Positions 52,839-62,743 are shown, counted from the first letter of the stretch. The stretch is 64,000 nucleotides of DNA from Streptomyces sp. SPB162 (GCF_029504575.1 NZ_JAQFII010000001.1:1140501-1204500), one strand, 5' to 3'. Notes: generated by a model not told the origin, from the sequence alone. Numbers and translations are program-made.

Positions 52839-54176
52839 ATGGAGGACTACCGGGCGGTCGCCGACGCGGTCGCGGCGGACATCGGGGCCGGTCGGCTGCG
52901 GCCGGGCGACCGGCTCGCCACGCAGCGGGCGTTCGCCCGCGAACGCGGCATCGCCGACTCGACGGCGAACCGGGTCTACCGCGAGCTGGCCCGGCGCGGC
53001 CTGGTCGTCGGTGAGGTCGGACGCGGCACGTTCGTCCGGGCCGCTCCCCGGACGCCGGGTCCGGCGCTCGCCGAGCCGGCCGCCGCGCCGGTCGATCTGG
53101 AGCTGAACTACCCGGTGGTGGAGGGGCAGACCGCACTGCTGGGCGAGGGACTGGGCCGACTGCTGCGGACCGATGTGCTGGCGGACGCCCTGCGGCCGGT
53201 CGGCCCGGCCGGCACTCCGCCGGCGCGCGAGGCGGCCGCCGCCCTGCTCGGCGGGGCCGGCTGGTCCCCCGATCCGGCGCGGGTGCTCTTCGCGGGCAAC
53301 GGCCGGCAGGCGATCGCCGCCGCGGTGGCCGCACTGGTGCCCACCGGCGGCCGGCTCGGGGTCGAGGCACTCACGTACCCGGTGGTGAAGGCCATCGCCG
53401 CCCGGCTCGGCGTCACCCTCGTCCCGCTCGCCCAGGACGAGGACGGGCTGCTGCCCGACGCCCTGCTGGCGGCCCACCGCAGTGCCCCGCTGGCCGCCGT
53501 CTACCTCCAGCCGACGCTGCACAATCCGCTGGCGACGACGATGCCGGAGCGCCGCCGCGCCGAACTCGCCGAGGTGCTGCGCCGCACCGGCGTGCACGCG
53601 GTGGAGGACACCATCTGGGCGTTCCTGTGCGAGGGGCCGCTCCCGCTGGCCGCCTGGGCGCCGGAGCACACCGTCGTCGTCGACAGCCTGTCCAAACGGC
53701 TCGCCCCGGGCCTCACCACCGGTTTCGCCGTGACGCCACCCGGCCTCACCGACCGGATCGCGACCGCGTTGCGCTCCGGCGCCTGGACGTCCGCCGGGTT
53801 CGCCCTCGACGCGGCGACCGGCTGGATGACGGACGGCACGGTGACGGCCGTCGGCCGCGCCAAGCGTGCGGACGTGACGCTGCGCCAGGAGATCGCGCAC
53901 CGGCACCTCGCGGGCTTCTCGGTGCGCACGGCTCCGGGCTGCTACTTCGTCTGGTGGGAGCTGCCCGAGCCCTGGCGCGCGGAGACATTCGTCGCCGCGG
54001 CGGCCCGGCGCGGCATCGCGGTCACTCCGGGCGCGGCGTTCGCGGTGGGCGCGCACAGCGCCCCCACCGCGGTCCGGATCGCGCTCGCCTCGCCGCCGCC
54101 CGGCACACTCTCCGCGGCGCTCGCCACCCTGGCGGCGATCGCCGCGGGCTCCCCGGACGACGCGATGGTCGGTTGA
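52839..54176 (+). CDS. MocR/PdxR-type GntR regulator with aminotransferase domain
   Basis: The 445-aa protein has a GntR winged helix (LRPGDRLATQRAFARERGIADSTANRVYRELARRGLVVGEVGRGTFV) and an aminotransferase class I-like domain (VYLQPTLHNPLATTMPERRR, the PLP lysine in VVDSLSKRLAPGL). MocR proteins sense PLP or amino compounds. ATG 52839 has GGAGG 5 bp upstream. It diverges from the hydrolase gene and ends 12 bp before the convergent Cds1-like gene. Confidence 0.88.
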   Translation: MEDYRAVADAVAADIGAGRLRPGDRLATQRAFARERGIADSTANRVYRELARRGLVVGEVGRGTFVRAAPRTPGPALAEPAAAPVDLELNYPVVEGQTALLGEGLGRLLRTDVLADALRPVGPAGTPPAREAAAALLGGAGWSPDPARVLFAGNGRQAIAAAVAALVPTGGRLGVEALTYPVVKAIAARLGVTLVPLAQDEDGLLPDALLAAHRSAPLAAVYLQPTLHNPLATTMPERRRAELAEVLRRTGVHAVEDTIWAFLCEGPLPLAAWAPEHTVVVDSLSKRLAPGLTTGFAVTPPGLTDRIATALRSGAWTSAGFALDAATGWMTDGTVTAVGRAKRADVTLRQEIAHRHLAGFSVRTAPGCYFVWWELPEPWRAETFVAAAARRGIAVTPGAAFAVGAHSAPTAVRIALASPPPGTLSAALATLAAIAAGSPDDAMVG

Positions 54177-54188
54177 GCCCCTCCGGGG

Positions 54189-55322
54189 TCAGCGCGGCCA
54201 GGCGCCGGTGGCGAGGAAGTGCGCGATGGCGGACGTGTACGGGGCGATGTCCAGGTGCTGCTCGGCGACCCAGGCGTCGGAGTAGTACTTGTCGAGGTAG
54301 CGGTCGCCCGGGTCGCAGATCAGGGTGACGACGCTGCCGGTCTCCCCGGCCGCGACCATCTCCGCGATGATCTTGAAGGCGCTCCACAGCCCGGTCCCCG
54401 TCGAGCCGCCGGCCTTACGGCCGATCGCGCCGTCCAGCGCCCGCACCGCCGCGACCGACGCGGCGTCCGGCACCTTCATCATCCGGTCGATGGCGCCGGG
54501 CACGAAGCTCGGCTCCATGCGCGGCCGTCCGATGCCCTCGATGCGGGAGGCGGCGTCGCTGGTCACGCCCTGGTCGCCGCCGACCCACCCGTCGAAGAAG
54601 CAGGAGTTCTCCGGATCCGGGACACAGAGCCGGGTGTCGCGCTGGGTGTAGTGGACGTAGCGGGCGATGGTGGCGGAGGTGCCGCCGGTCCCCGCGGTGG
54701 CGACGATCCAGGCCGGTTCCGGATACCGCTCCAGCCGCATCTGCTCGAACATCGACTCGGCGATGTTGTTGTTGCCGCGCCAGTCGGTGGCCCGCTCGGC
54801 GTAGGTGAACTGGTCCATGTAGTGTCCGCCGGACTCGGCGGCGAGCCGGGCGGAGACGTCGTACACGGTGCGCGGGTCGTCCACCACATGGCACCGTCCG
54901 CCGTGGAACTCGATCAGCCGCTGCTTCTCCCGGCTGGTCGTGCGCGGGATCACCGCGATGAACGGGACCCCGATGAGGGTGGCGAAGTACGCCTCGGAGA
55001 CCGCCGTCGACCCGCTGGACGCCTCGATCACCGGCTTGCCCGGCCGGATCCAGCCATTGCAGAGCCCGTACAGGAAGAGGGAACGGGCCAGCCGGTGCTT
55101 GAGGGAGCCCGTCGGATGCGTCGACTCGTCCTTCAGGTACAGGTCGATGCCCCATTCGAGCGACAGCGGGAAACGCAGCAGATGGGTGTCGGCCGAACGG
55201 TTGGAGTCCGCCTGGACCTTGCGAACGGCCTCCTTGAGCCACTGCCGGTATCCGTGGTCCGTCCGGTCCACGTCCCCGGTGCGCGTACAACCGCTGTTCC
55301 CCGTCTGCCCGATCGTGCCCAC
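54189..55322 (-). CDS. PLP-dependent cysteine synthase family, Cds1-like
   Basis: The 377-aa fold type II PLP enzyme has the lysine in [12 protein letters not shown], a phosphate- and substrate-binding [13 protein letters not shown] loop, and the glycine loop [15 protein letters not shown]. The length and the C-terminal [16 protein letters not shown] block match actinobacterial Cds1 proteins, which act as L-cysteine desulfhydrases releasing H2S, pyruvate and ammonia. Start alternatives exist in the first 25 residues. It is convergent with the MocR regulator gene. Confidence 0.75.
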   Translation of the reverse strand: MGTIGQTGNSGCTRTGDVDRTDHGYRQWLKEAVRKVQADSNRSADTHLLRFPLSLEWGIDLYLKDESTHPTGSLKHRLARSLFLYGLCNGWIRPGKPVIEASSGSTAVSEAYFATLIGVPFIAVIPRTTSREKQRLIEFHGGRCHVVDDPRTVYDVSARLAAESGGHYMDQFTYAERATDWRGNNNIAESMFEQMRLERYPEPAWIVATAGTGGTSATIARYVHYTQRDTRLCVPDPENSCFFDGWVGGDQGVTSDAASRIEGIGRPRMEPSFVPGAIDRMMKVPDAASVAAVRALDGAIGRKAGGSTGTGLWSAFKIIAEMVAAGETGSVVTLICDPGDRYLDKYYSDAWVAEQHLDIAPYTSAIAHFLATGAWPR

Positions 55323-55728
55323 CGCGCCAGCCTCCGCTCGTGCCGGTCCCCGGCGTCAGGCCGGGCCGTTTCGGATCATAACGACCCAATCCTCCCCTTG
55401 TCGCACACCGGCTCCCCGACATTCCCCCGCCGGCGAACCCGCTCGAATGCGCCCTGTCGGACCGTCGTGGATCGGGGCAGACTGACCGCCGTACGAGGCC
55501 GTGAAAGCCGCAGTTCTGGCCGACGGGCAGCGGTTGCGACGGCCCCGCGAGAGGCGCACGGCACCATGCGGGTTGCGGATCCCGCCACGCGGGGTGACCC
55601 TGAAGTCACATCACGGAGTACTGCAGCAGTCACTCTACGCATTTTCGCTCAGGTGTTCTCATTCCGAGCGGTCCAGGACACGGCTTCCGACACGGCGGCC
55701 GGCCCTCGCCGCGGAGGGAGTCGCAGCC
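55323..55728. other. 406-bp divergent region without a gene
   Basis: The gap lies between the Cds1-like and HATPase genes. The HATPase frame is open from 55501, but conserved sequence begins only after 55729. A small ACTGCaGCAGT palindrome is present near 55620. No clear promoter was identified. Confidence 0.45.
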
Positions 55729-56187
55729 GTGATCATGCAAGCCGATCGACAGTGCACTCTGGAACTCGAAGCACTGCCGCCCCGTATCCAGCAGATACGC
55801 AGAATCGTCGCGGCCCAGTTGCGTTACTGGCATCTCGACCCGCTGCTCGATCCCGCCCTGCTGGGCATCACAGAACTGCTGGCGAACGTTCACCGGCACG
55901 CCGTGGCCGACAAGCACTGCTCGGTGCAACTGACCGTTGTCTCGGGCAGGCTGACGGTATCCGTCCTGGACAGCGACCCCCAGCTGCCCGAGGTCCGGGC
56001 ACCGGAACCGCTGGCCACCGGTGGCCGGGGGCTGGCCATGGTGGCGGCGCTCAGCGACAGCTGGGGAGCCGAACCGGTGGCGGGCGGCGGCAAAAGGGTC
56101 TGGTTCAGCCTGCATGTCGAGGCTCCCGCCCCGGCTCCGCGCAGGCGGCCCGCGGCCCGGCGGATCACCGTCGTCGCCGCAGCCTGA
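55729..56187 (+). CDS. HATPase_c anti-sigma-type regulatory protein (RsbW-like)
   Basis: The 152-aa protein has the HATPase N box (LGITELLANVHRHA), the D-box-like SVLDSDPQLP and the glycine loop ATGGRGLAMVAALSDSWG. It matches the short serine-kinase anti-sigma or regulatory ATPases abundant in Streptomyces. GTG 55729 has GGAGGG 10 bp upstream; ATG 55735 is an alternative. No sigma factor or antagonist gene is adjacent. Confidence 0.82.
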   Translation: MIMQADRQCTLELEALPPRIQQIRRIVAAQLRYWHLDPLLDPALLGITELLANVHRHAVADKHCSVQLTVVSGRLTVSVLDSDPQLPEVRAPEPLATGGRGLAMVAALSDSWGAEPVAGGGKRVWFSLHVEAPAPAPRRRPAARRITVVAAA

Positions 56188-56195
56188 CCCCCGAC

Positions 56196-56241
56196 GGCCA
56201 CGGCCGCCGCGTCCCCCCGTGTGGGCGCGGCGGCCGTGGCC
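56196..56241. terminator. Bidirectional terminator-like hairpin
   Basis: A perfect 16-bp stem (GGCCACGGCCGCCGCG with its reverse complement) and 14-nt loop lie between the convergent HATPase and SHOCT genes. Confidence 0.75.
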
Positions 56242-56250
56242 TGCGGGCGG

Positions 56251-56610
56251 TCATCGGGGACCGTCCCCGGTGCCGGGCTTGCTCGACGTGCCGGGCTTGC
56301 TCGACGTGCCGGGCGTGCTCGACGTGCTCGACGTGCCGAACGGTCCGTACTGCTCGTTCAGCACCGCGAGCCGGCTGCGGTACTCGTCCTCGTCGATCTC
56401 GCCCGCGGCGTAGCGGCGGCCGAGCAGCGCCACCGGGGCGTGCTCACCGTTCGCGGCCCGCCACTGCCACGGTCCGCGGCCGCAGCCCCGGCCGCGCCCG
56501 ACGGTGCGGCGCAGCACCAGGACGACGCCGACCACGACGAGCGCCCAGACGAGCGGGAAGAACAGGATCCACGGGCCGGGCCCGCCGTCGTGCCATGCCA
56601 GGACGTTCAT
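56251..56610 (-). CDS. Small membrane protein with SHOCT domain
   Basis: The 119-aa protein has one helix (about 14-34), a basic glycine-rich linker, and a SHOCT motif ALLGRRYAAGEIDEDEYRSRLAVL. The C terminus is a run of Ser/Thr/Pro/Gly repeats (SSKPGT units) encoded by near-identical 18-bp tandem repeats. SHOCT domains support oligomerisation in membrane proteins; the function is otherwise unknown. Confidence 0.75.
   Translation of the reverse strand: MNVLAWHDGGPGPWILFFPLVWALVVVGVVLVLRRTVGRGRGCGRGPWQWRAANGEHAPVALLGRRYAAGEIDEDEYRSRLAVLNEQYGPFGTSSTSSTPGTSSKPGTSSKPGTGDGPR
56272..56335 (-). repeat. 18-bp tandem repeats in the SHOCT gene
   Basis: Units like CTCGACGTGCCGGGCTTG repeat about three times with small changes and a shortened 12-bp unit, giving the PGTSSK tail. 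Confidence 0.65.
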
Positions 56611-56762
56611 CGCAAGCGTCTCCTCGGTGCCGGTGGGATGCGGTGCATCCCGACACCACCGAGACTGGTCCGAAACCGCGGCCGGGTCGTCGTACGGCCG
56701 GCGGCACCGCGCGTACCGCGCGGGGAGTACGCGCGCCGGGCGCGACTACGTCCGACGCCGTG

Positions 56763-57143
56763 TCAGAAAGTGACGGCGATCCCGACCTGCGGCCGCTTGC
56801 CGAGCCGGAGCATGGTGCCGCCCACGTCCAGCACCCGGAAGCGCAGGCCGTACTTGCCCGCCATGGCCTTGCGGACCCGGTCGAGCTGCGACGCGTCCAG
56901 CAGCCGCGCGGTCCCCTCGGCGGTCGGCGCTCCGGGCGCGATCCTGCCCCGGGCGTCGCACGCGGTGACGGTCACCCGGCCGCTGTTGCGGATCCGCTTG
57001 ACCTTGCCGGTGTCGTTCTTGGTCCAGATGAGCAGCTCGTCCCCGTCGCGGACCGCCCACACCGGGGTGGGCACCGCGGCACCGCTGCGGCGGTAGGTGG
57101 TCAGGCTGATGTAGGGACTGCGGGCGATCTCGTCGGTCACCAT
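56763..57143 (-). CDS. PPOX-class F420-dependent oxidoreductase-like protein
   Basis: The 126-aa protein has the split barrel of the pyridoxamine-oxidase-like superfamily: YISLTTYRRSGAAVPTPVWAVRDGDELLIWT, NDTGKVKRIRNSGRVTVTACDARG, and a C-terminal TMLRLGKRP. These features match the actinobacterial F420-binding type. The substrate is unknown. The deduced start is ATG 57143. Confidence 0.8.
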   Translation of the reverse strand: MVTDEIARSPYISLTTYRRSGAAVPTPVWAVRDGDELLIWTKNDTGKVKRIRNSGRVTVTACDARGRIAPGAPTAEGTARLLDASQLDRVRKAMAGKYGLRFRVLDVGGTMLRLGKRPQVGIAVTF

Positions 57144-57199
57144 GGAACGGGAGGGTACTCCGCGGGCACGGGGACCACCACGCGCCGCCTACCATCGGG

Positions 57200-58102
57200 G
57201 TGGTGGAGACGTGGCGATGCACCGGACTGCGCTGGAAGGGCGGCCCCGCCTCCTGGGAGCCCTGCTGGCAGTGGTCGCACCCCCGGTACGGCGAGCGCAG
57301 CAGCCCGGTCCCCGTGAGCGGCCCGCTGGCGCTGGCCGTGGGCCCGGACGCGGTACGGCGCTGTACGGGTGTGCGGCGGGCCGGCCGTCATCTCGTGTGC
57401 CCGCGCGCCGCGGAGCTGGGCCCCACCGCGCGGCGGGACCTGTGCGACGACTGCGCGGCTCTGGACCGGCTCTCCTCCGTCGCCGCCGACACGATGGCCG
57501 ACGATCCGCGGCCGTACTCCGTCTATCTCGCGTACTTCGGTACCGGCCTGACCAAGGTCGGCATCACCGCCGCGGAGCGCGGCGCGGCCCGGCTGGTGGA
57601 ACAGGCCGCCGTCTGCTTCAGCTTCCTCGGTCGCGGTCCGCTGATGGCCGCCCGGCGCACGGAGGCCTCGCTGGGCGCCGCGCTGGGCATCCCGGACCGC
57701 GTGTCGGCCGGCGCCAAGCGGACGGCGCGGTGGGCACTGCCGCCCGCCGGCGAGCGGGCCGCCGAACTGCGCGCCCGGTACGAGGCGGTGACCGGGTTGC
57801 CGGACACCCTGGAGCGGGTGCCCTACGCCCTGGTCGACCACGCGGCGCTGTTCGGGCTGGAGCCGAATCCGCCCCGGCCGGTGGCCCGGATCACCGCACT
57901 GGCGCCGGGCACGTCCGTCACCGGCACTGTCCGGGCGGTGGCCGGAGGCGACCTGTACCTCGACACGCCGGACGGCTGCCTGCTGCTCGACTCCCGGCTG
58001 GTCTCCGGCTGGCCGCTCACCACGCCCGCTCCCGGACCGCCGGTCCCGGCTCCCACGACTCCCGTGCTCCGGCCGCGCGACGTTCCGGAACCGCTCTTCT
58101 GA
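57200..58102 (+). CDS. DUF2797 family protein
   Basis: The 300-aa protein has a Cys-rich N-terminal part (CTG... CPRAAEL... CDDCAALDRL) and a GIY-YIG-like stretch, YSVYLAYFGTGLTKVGIT, as in DUF2797. The C-terminal part is a small beta domain and a Pro-rich tail. The function is unknown. GTG 57200 is the chosen start. It diverges from the F420-type gene. Confidence 0.7.
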   Translation: MVETWRCTGLRWKGGPASWEPCWQWSHPRYGERSSPVPVSGPLALAVGPDAVRRCTGVRRAGRHLVCPRAAELGPTARRDLCDDCAALDRLSSVAADTMADDPRPYSVYLAYFGTGLTKVGITAAERGAARLVEQAAVCFSFLGRGPLMAARRTEASLGAALGIPDRVSAGAKRTARWALPPAGERAAELRARYEAVTGLPDTLERVPYALVDHAALFGLEPNPPRPVARITALAPGTSVTGTVRAVAGGDLYLDTPDGCLLLDSRLVSGWPLTTPAPGPPVPAPTTPVLRPRDVPEPLF

Positions 58103-58121
58103 ACGCGGTGGGCCGGACGCG

Positions 58122-59783
58122 TCAACCGCGGCTGGGCTCCTGTTCCCTGGCGGCCTGTCCGTTGCTCAGCGCCGACGGCCCGGACGTCTGCCCGGCAGCC
58201 GGAGCGGAGGGCGGCACGGTCCCGGCCGTATCGCCGACCGTCGGCCGTCCCGTCCTGATCGCCAGCAGGACCAGCAGGAAGCCCGACAGCAGCAGCAGGC
58301 AGAGCGCGGCGGACCAGCCCACGACGGGCGGCTGCCACTGCACCGCGCCGCCGGAGAACTGGTGCCTGCGGCCGAACGTGTAGCGCAGCGCCGCCCAGAC
58401 GAACGCGCCGCCCTGGGCCAGCGCCCAGGAGCCGATCAGCAGCAGGGGCAGCCGGCTCCGCAGCGTCGCGGGGAGGGCGACCCAGTTCCTTCCGGCGACC
58501 ACGGCCGCCAGCACCGGGACCCCGACGGCCAGCGCCAGCAGATAACGGCCCTGCCAGATGAGTCCCAGATGGGCGGCCTTCGGGGCCATCAGTACCAGCG
58601 GGCCGAAGGCGGTGCCCGCCATCAGTGCCACCAGGACGAGGTTCTCGCGCGCCCGTCCCGTCGCCAGCGCGAACATCACCAGGCAGCCGACCAGCACCCA
58701 CCAGAGCACGTGCGTGAGTTCCGGAGCGGCGACGTTCAGCGAACCGAAGATCGCCACCATCTGGTGGAGGTAGTTCGGGAGGAGGTCGAAGACCGCCTTC
58801 AGCGCGGAGCTCAGCGGTGAGTACTGCTCCAGGGTCTGGGTGGGCAGCGCGAGGGTGTCGGCCGTCGTGGTCCATGCCACGGCGGCCAGCCCCGCGGCCG
58901 CCGCCACTCCCAGGCACACCCACACCGGGCGCAGCCGCGCCAACTGCCGCAGCCGCCCCGGCCGCGCCAGGATCAGGCCTCCGGCCAGCACCAGCGCGAT
59001 CCACAGCGGACCCAGCGCCCGCATGGACGCGAGCAGGACGCAGGCGGCGCCGAGCCGCACCAGCCGCCGGCGCAGCAGCGGCAGGCCGTCCTGGTCGGTC
59101 GCCAGTCGGACGACGACGGCCCAGGCCAGCACGGCCGCCGCGACCTCGGGCCCATTGGGGTTGACGACCCCGCCGAGGTAGACGGCCGTCGGTGTGGCCG
59201 CGGTCAGCACCCCGATCAGGGCGACGCGTCCGCTGTACCCCTTGGCCGCTCCCTCCACCACCGTCACCACGGCGCTCGCCAGCAGCGCGGCGCACAGCAG
59301 CGCGCTCAGCAGCCGCATCGCGTACAGGCCGGCTTCGCCGGTGAGGAACAGGCTCGGCCAGCCGACCAGCAGGTAGTAGCCCGGACCGTACGTGCCGGCG
59401 CTGGTGATGACGCTCGCGGTGTCGTCGGAGGAGGCGACGGTGCCGCGGCAGGCGACGGAGAGCTTGTCGTCGTCGCGGAAGCACCGGTAGGCGCCGTTGG
59501 TGACGTCCAGGTCGCGGTATCCGGCGGGCACCCGCACCGCCGTGAACCCGACCTCGACCTCGACCCCGACGTGGTGCGACTCGATGACCCGCTGCTCGCC
59601 GCCGAACTCACCGCGGGCGACGGCGGCGGCCTTGACCATGTGGGCGGCCTCGTCCGGAGGCGCGGTGACGGGTGTGGCCAGCGACCACGCGGTCATGAGC
59701 GTGACGAACGTGGCGAAGGCCAGCGTCCAGACCGTACGGGCGGCGGCCCACGCCGACACCCGTTCCCGCAGCCAACCGGCCAC
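58122..59783 (-). CDS. DUF2142 family membrane protein
   Basis: The 553-aa protein has about 11-12 transmembrane helices. The first external loop has TPPDEAAHMVKAAAVARGEF, a DUF2142 hallmark, and the conserved YGPGYYLLVGWPSLF and VWQGRYLLALAVGVPVL-type segments follow. It resembles surface-polymer glycosyltransferase-fold membrane proteins. The frame is open to 59987; GTG 59783 has GTGGAG 7 bp upstream and was chosen. Confidence 0.7.
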   Translation of the reverse strand: MAGWLRERVSAWAAARTVWTLAFATFVTLMTAWSLATPVTAPPDEAAHMVKAAAVARGEFGGEQRVIESHHVGVEVEVGFTAVRVPAGYRDLDVTNGAYRCFRDDDKLSVACRGTVASSDDTASVITSAGTYGPGYYLLVGWPSLFLTGEAGLYAMRLLSALLCAALLASAVVTVVEGAAKGYSGRVALIGVLTAATPTAVYLGGVVNPNGPEVAAAVLAWAVVVRLATDQDGLPLLRRRLVRLGAACVLLASMRALGPLWIALVLAGGLILARPGRLRQLARLRPVWVCLGVAAAAGLAAVAWTTTADTLALPTQTLEQYSPLSSALKAVFDLLPNYLHQMVAIFGSLNVAAPELTHVLWWVLVGCLVMFALATGRARENLVLVALMAGTAFGPLVLMAPKAAHLGLIWQGRYLLALAVGVPVLAAVVAGRNWVALPATLRSRLPLLLIGSWALAQGGAFVWAALRYTFGRRHQFSGGAVQWQPPVVGWSAALCLLLLSGFLLVLLAIRTGRPTVGDTAGTVPPSAPAAGQTSGPSALSNGQAAREQEPSRG

Positions 59784-60233
59784 CGTATGGCTCCACTTCT
59801 CACGCCGCCGGCGCCGCCACCGACGGCCGGTCCCGCTGACGGTCGCGCCGTCGATTTGAGGCGCACCATATACGCGCGAGCTGACGGCGGGGTTCCGCCG
59901 GCCGATACCCCTGCGGGTCCTCCGGCGGCACCCCTGCCGCTCGGAATCGTCCCTGCTCAGATGGGTCTTGTCCCGGGCACCGGACACTCCCGGCCGGCCG
60001 TCGCGCGGCCCGCCCGACGGCGCGCCACCGCCGTGAATTCCCCCACCCGCCCCGCACTGTTCAGCGCGGCGTCACCCTTTCGCGGGCCACCGCCCATCGA
60101 TCGGCGGGGCCCGCCCCGACCGGGCCCGGGCCTCACGGATGCGCGGGCCCCGGCCGGGACACGCCGATGGCCCCGACGCTCGGGGCGGTTCGCCGCGATG
60201 GCCGGGCGAGGAACCAGCCGGGCACGGCCCGGC
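59784..60233. other. 450-bp gap between DUF2142 and ROK genes
   Basis: Both flanking genes are read on the minus strand. The DUF2142 frame stays open through about 200 bp of this gap but without conserved sequence. No gene, clear hairpin or promoter is recognised. Confidence 0.45.
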
Positions 60234-61457
60234 TCAGCCGCCGAGTGCCGCCGGCGGGTCGTCGAGCACCGGCTGCCAGGCCAGCTCGGCGGCGCCGACC
60301 AGACTGTTGTGGTCCAGCGCGCAGGCGAGCAGCGGCACGCTGCCGCTGCGCCCCCACAGGCTGCGGTCGGCCACGACGGCCCGCAGCCGCTCCGGGTCGG
60401 CGTCCAGGAGGTGGCGGTGCAGGCCGCCGAGGAGGATGCGATCGGGGTTGAGGACGTTGACGAGGCCGGCGAGACCGAGCCCGAGCCGGTCGATGAGGGT
60501 GTGCGCGGCGGCGCGGACGGCCGGGTCCCCGTACTCGTCCCGGAGCAGGTCACCGGCTTGTTCGAGGAGGGAGACCGCCGGTCCCGGCGGGCGGCCCGCG
60601 GCTTCGAGGAAGGCCAGCGGGTCCACCTCTACGTCGAGGCAGCCGCGGCTGCCGCAGTGGCAGGGCCGGCCCACCGGATTGACCGTCAGGTGGCCGACCT
60701 CCAACGCGAGACCCGAACTCCCGGTGTGCAGCCGCCCGCCGAGCACGAGCGCTCCGCCGACGCCGCGGTGACCGGTGGCGACGACCAGCAGTTGGCCGGC
60801 GCCGCGCCCGGCGCCGTGCCGGTGCTCGGCGAGCGCGGCGACGTTGACGTCGTTGCCCAGGAAGGAGGGCATCGGGGCGCCGCCCGGTCCGGTGATGCCG
60901 GCCCGGGCGATCTGCTCGGCGAAGACCTGGCGCACCGGGGAGCCCGCGGGCCAGGCGACGTGCAGCGGATTCAGGGCGGTGCCCTCGGGTTCCGCGACGG
61001 CGGACGGTACGGCGAGCCCCGCGCCCAGGCAGGTGCGCCCCGAGGACCGCAGCAGTTCCGCGCCGGCCTCGACCACCGCTCCCAGGACGTGCGCCGGATC
61101 GGCGGGGACGGTCATGCAGCCGGGCGCGGTGGCGACGATCCGCCCACCGAGCCCGACCAGCGCGGCACGGAAACCGTCGGAGTGCACCTGGGCGGCGAGG
61201 ACCACCGGCCCCGCGGGGTCGAGGTGGAGTCCGTGCGAGGGCCTGCCCTGGGCCCCGGAGGCACCGTTCGGCCGGGTGTCCACCCGGATGAACCCGAGCG
61301 CCTCCAGCTCCGCGGCGACCGCGCCCGCGGTCGCGCGGGTCACGCCGAGTTCCGAGGTGAGCAGGGCGCGGGTCGGCGCGCGGCCGGTGTGCACGAGTGC
61401 GAGGGCCGGGCCGAGTGCTCCTCGGCCCCGCTCGAGCCTTGTCCGAATCTGGGTCAC
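60234..61457 (-). CDS. ROK-family transcriptional repressor
   Basis: The 407-aa protein has an N-terminal winged HTH (PTRALLTSELGVTRATAGAVAAELEALGFI) and a ROK domain with the ATP/sugar loop and the zinc motif CHCGSRGCLD. The ROK glucose/mannose-binding residues are partly conserved (NDVNVAALAEH, LEVGHLTV). It diverges from an MFS transporter by only 17 bp, so it very probably controls it. Confidence 0.88.
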   Translation of the reverse strand: MTQIRTRLERGRGALGPALALVHTGRAPTRALLTSELGVTRATAGAVAAELEALGFIRVDTRPNGASGAQGRPSHGLHLDPAGPVVLAAQVHSDGFRAALVGLGGRIVATAPGCMTVPADPAHVLGAVVEAGAELLRSSGRTCLGAGLAVPSAVAEPEGTALNPLHVAWPAGSPVRQVFAEQIARAGITGPGGAPMPSFLGNDVNVAALAEHRHGAGRGAGQLLVVATGHRGVGGALVLGGRLHTGSSGLALEVGHLTVNPVGRPCHCGSRGCLDVEVDPLAFLEAAGRPPGPAVSLLEQAGDLLRDEYGDPAVRAAAHTLIDRLGLGLAGLVNVLNPDRILLGGLHRHLLDADPERLRAVVADRSLWGRSGSVPLLACALDHNSLVGAAELAWQPVLDDPPAALGG

Positions 61458-61459
61458 CC

Positions 61460-61498
61460 CCCTATTCTGACTTTGTGCCGACGCTAAACAAAATAGGG
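61460..61498. promoter_or_regulatory. Inverted repeat over the ROK/MFS divergent starts
   Basis: CCCTATT (61460-61466) and AATAGGG (61492-61498) form 7-bp arms, 25 bp apart. They cover the region where both genes start, so a bound repressor would block both. The start codons themselves are uncertain, as neither has a well-spaced ribosome site. Confidence 0.5.
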
Positions 61499-62707
61499 AT
61501 GGCCCTGACGGGCTCCCGCCGCTCCCCGACCGACCCCTCCCTCACCCGGCTGCGCGTCGCCCTCACCACCTTCTTCGCCCTCGACGGCTTCATCTTCGCG
61601 GGCTGGGTGGTTCGCATCCCGGCCATCAAAGCGCAAGTGGGCGCCTCCGCAAGCGAGCTGGGGCTCGCGCTGCTCGGTGTCTCGGCGGGCGCCGTGGCCA
61701 CGATGGTGCTGACCGGAGGCCTCTGCCGGCGCTTCGGCAGCCGCCGGATCACGGTCGTGACCGGTGTGCTGATGTCCCTGAGCATCGCGCTGCCACCCCT
61801 CACCCATTCGGCCCTCACCCTCGGCCTGGTGCTGCTGGCGTTCGGCGCCGCCTATGGCGGGATGAACGTCGCCATCAACAGCGTCGCCGTCGATCTGGTG
61901 GCCGCGCTGCGCCGTCCGGTGATGTCCGGATTCCATGCCGCGTACAGCCTCGGCGGCCTGCTCGGGGCCGCCGTCGGCGGAGTGCTGGCACCGCACCTGT
62001 CGCCCACCACCCATCTGCTGCTGCTCACCCCGATCGGTCTGCTGGTCGCCGCCGTCGCCGGTCGTACGCTCCTCGGCCGACGGATCACCTCGCCGCCGGA
62101 CGACCGGCGGGTCCCGGGCGCGGGCACCGCTGCCGGAGGGACCGCGCCGGCCGTGCGCAGGACCGGTCTGCTGGTGGCGGTCTTCGGGCTGATCGCGCTC
62201 TGCACCGCCTACGGCGAGGGCGCGCTCGCGGAATGGGGTCCGCTGCACATCCAGGAGGACCTCGGGGGCGGCCAGGGCATCGCCGCGGCCGGATACGCGG
62301 CCGTCGCGCTCGCGATGGCGCTCGGCCGACTGTCCGGCACGGCGCTGCTGGAGCGCCTCGGCCAGACCAGGGCGCTGGTGCTCGGCGGGCTGACCGCCGC
62401 CGCGGGCATGCTCCTCGGCGCACTCGCCCCGTCCGTCTGGATGGCCCTCGCCGGCTTCGCCGTGACCGGCCTCGGGCTGGCCAACCTGTTCCCGGTCGCC
62501 ATCGCCCGCGCGGGCGAACTCGCCGGACCCGGCGGCGTCGCGGCGGCCTCCACCCTCGGCTACGGCGGGATGCTCCTCGGCCCGCCCTCCATCGGTTTCC
62601 TGGCCGACGCCTTCGGGCTGCCGACCGCGCTGACCACGGTGGCCCTGCTGGCCGCGACCGCGTCGGCCATCGCCTATGCCGTACGGAACATCCGTCCCTC
62701 CCCCTGA
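61475..62707 (+). CDS. MFS transporter
   Basis: The 410-aa protein has about 12 helices. An N-terminal FFALDGFIFAGWVVRIPAI helix and an inner-loop MFS motif-A-like segment (GGLCRRFGSRRITVV) are seen. The GANAYGGMNVAINSVAVD-type helix 4 segment is preserved as AAYGGMNVAINSVAVD. This type is close to FucP/sugar or drug efflux relatives with a helix-4 GMNVAIN motif. GTG 61475 is the likely start; ATG 61499 is possible. The substrate is probably a sugar, given the ROK repressor (inferred). Confidence 0.8.
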   Translation: MPTLNKIGMALTGSRRSPTDPSLTRLRVALTTFFALDGFIFAGWVVRIPAIKAQVGASASELGLALLGVSAGAVATMVLTGGLCRRFGSRRITVVTGVLMSLSIALPPLTHSALTLGLVLLAFGAAYGGMNVAINSVAVDLVAALRRPVMSGFHAAYSLGGLLGAAVGGVLAPHLSPTTHLLLLTPIGLLVAAVAGRTLLGRRITSPPDDRRVPGAGTAAGGTAPAVRRTGLLVAVFGLIALCTAYGEGALAEWGPLHIQEDLGGGQGIAAAGYAAVALAMALGRLSGTALLERLGQTRALVLGGLTAAAGMLLGALAPSVWMALAGFAVTGLGLANLFPVAIARAGELAGPGGVAAASTLGYGGMLLGPPSIGFLADAFGLPTALTTVALLAATASAIAYAVRNIRPSP

Positions 62708-62743
62708 GGGCCCAATTCCGGAACGGGATGTCACAATCCCGCC

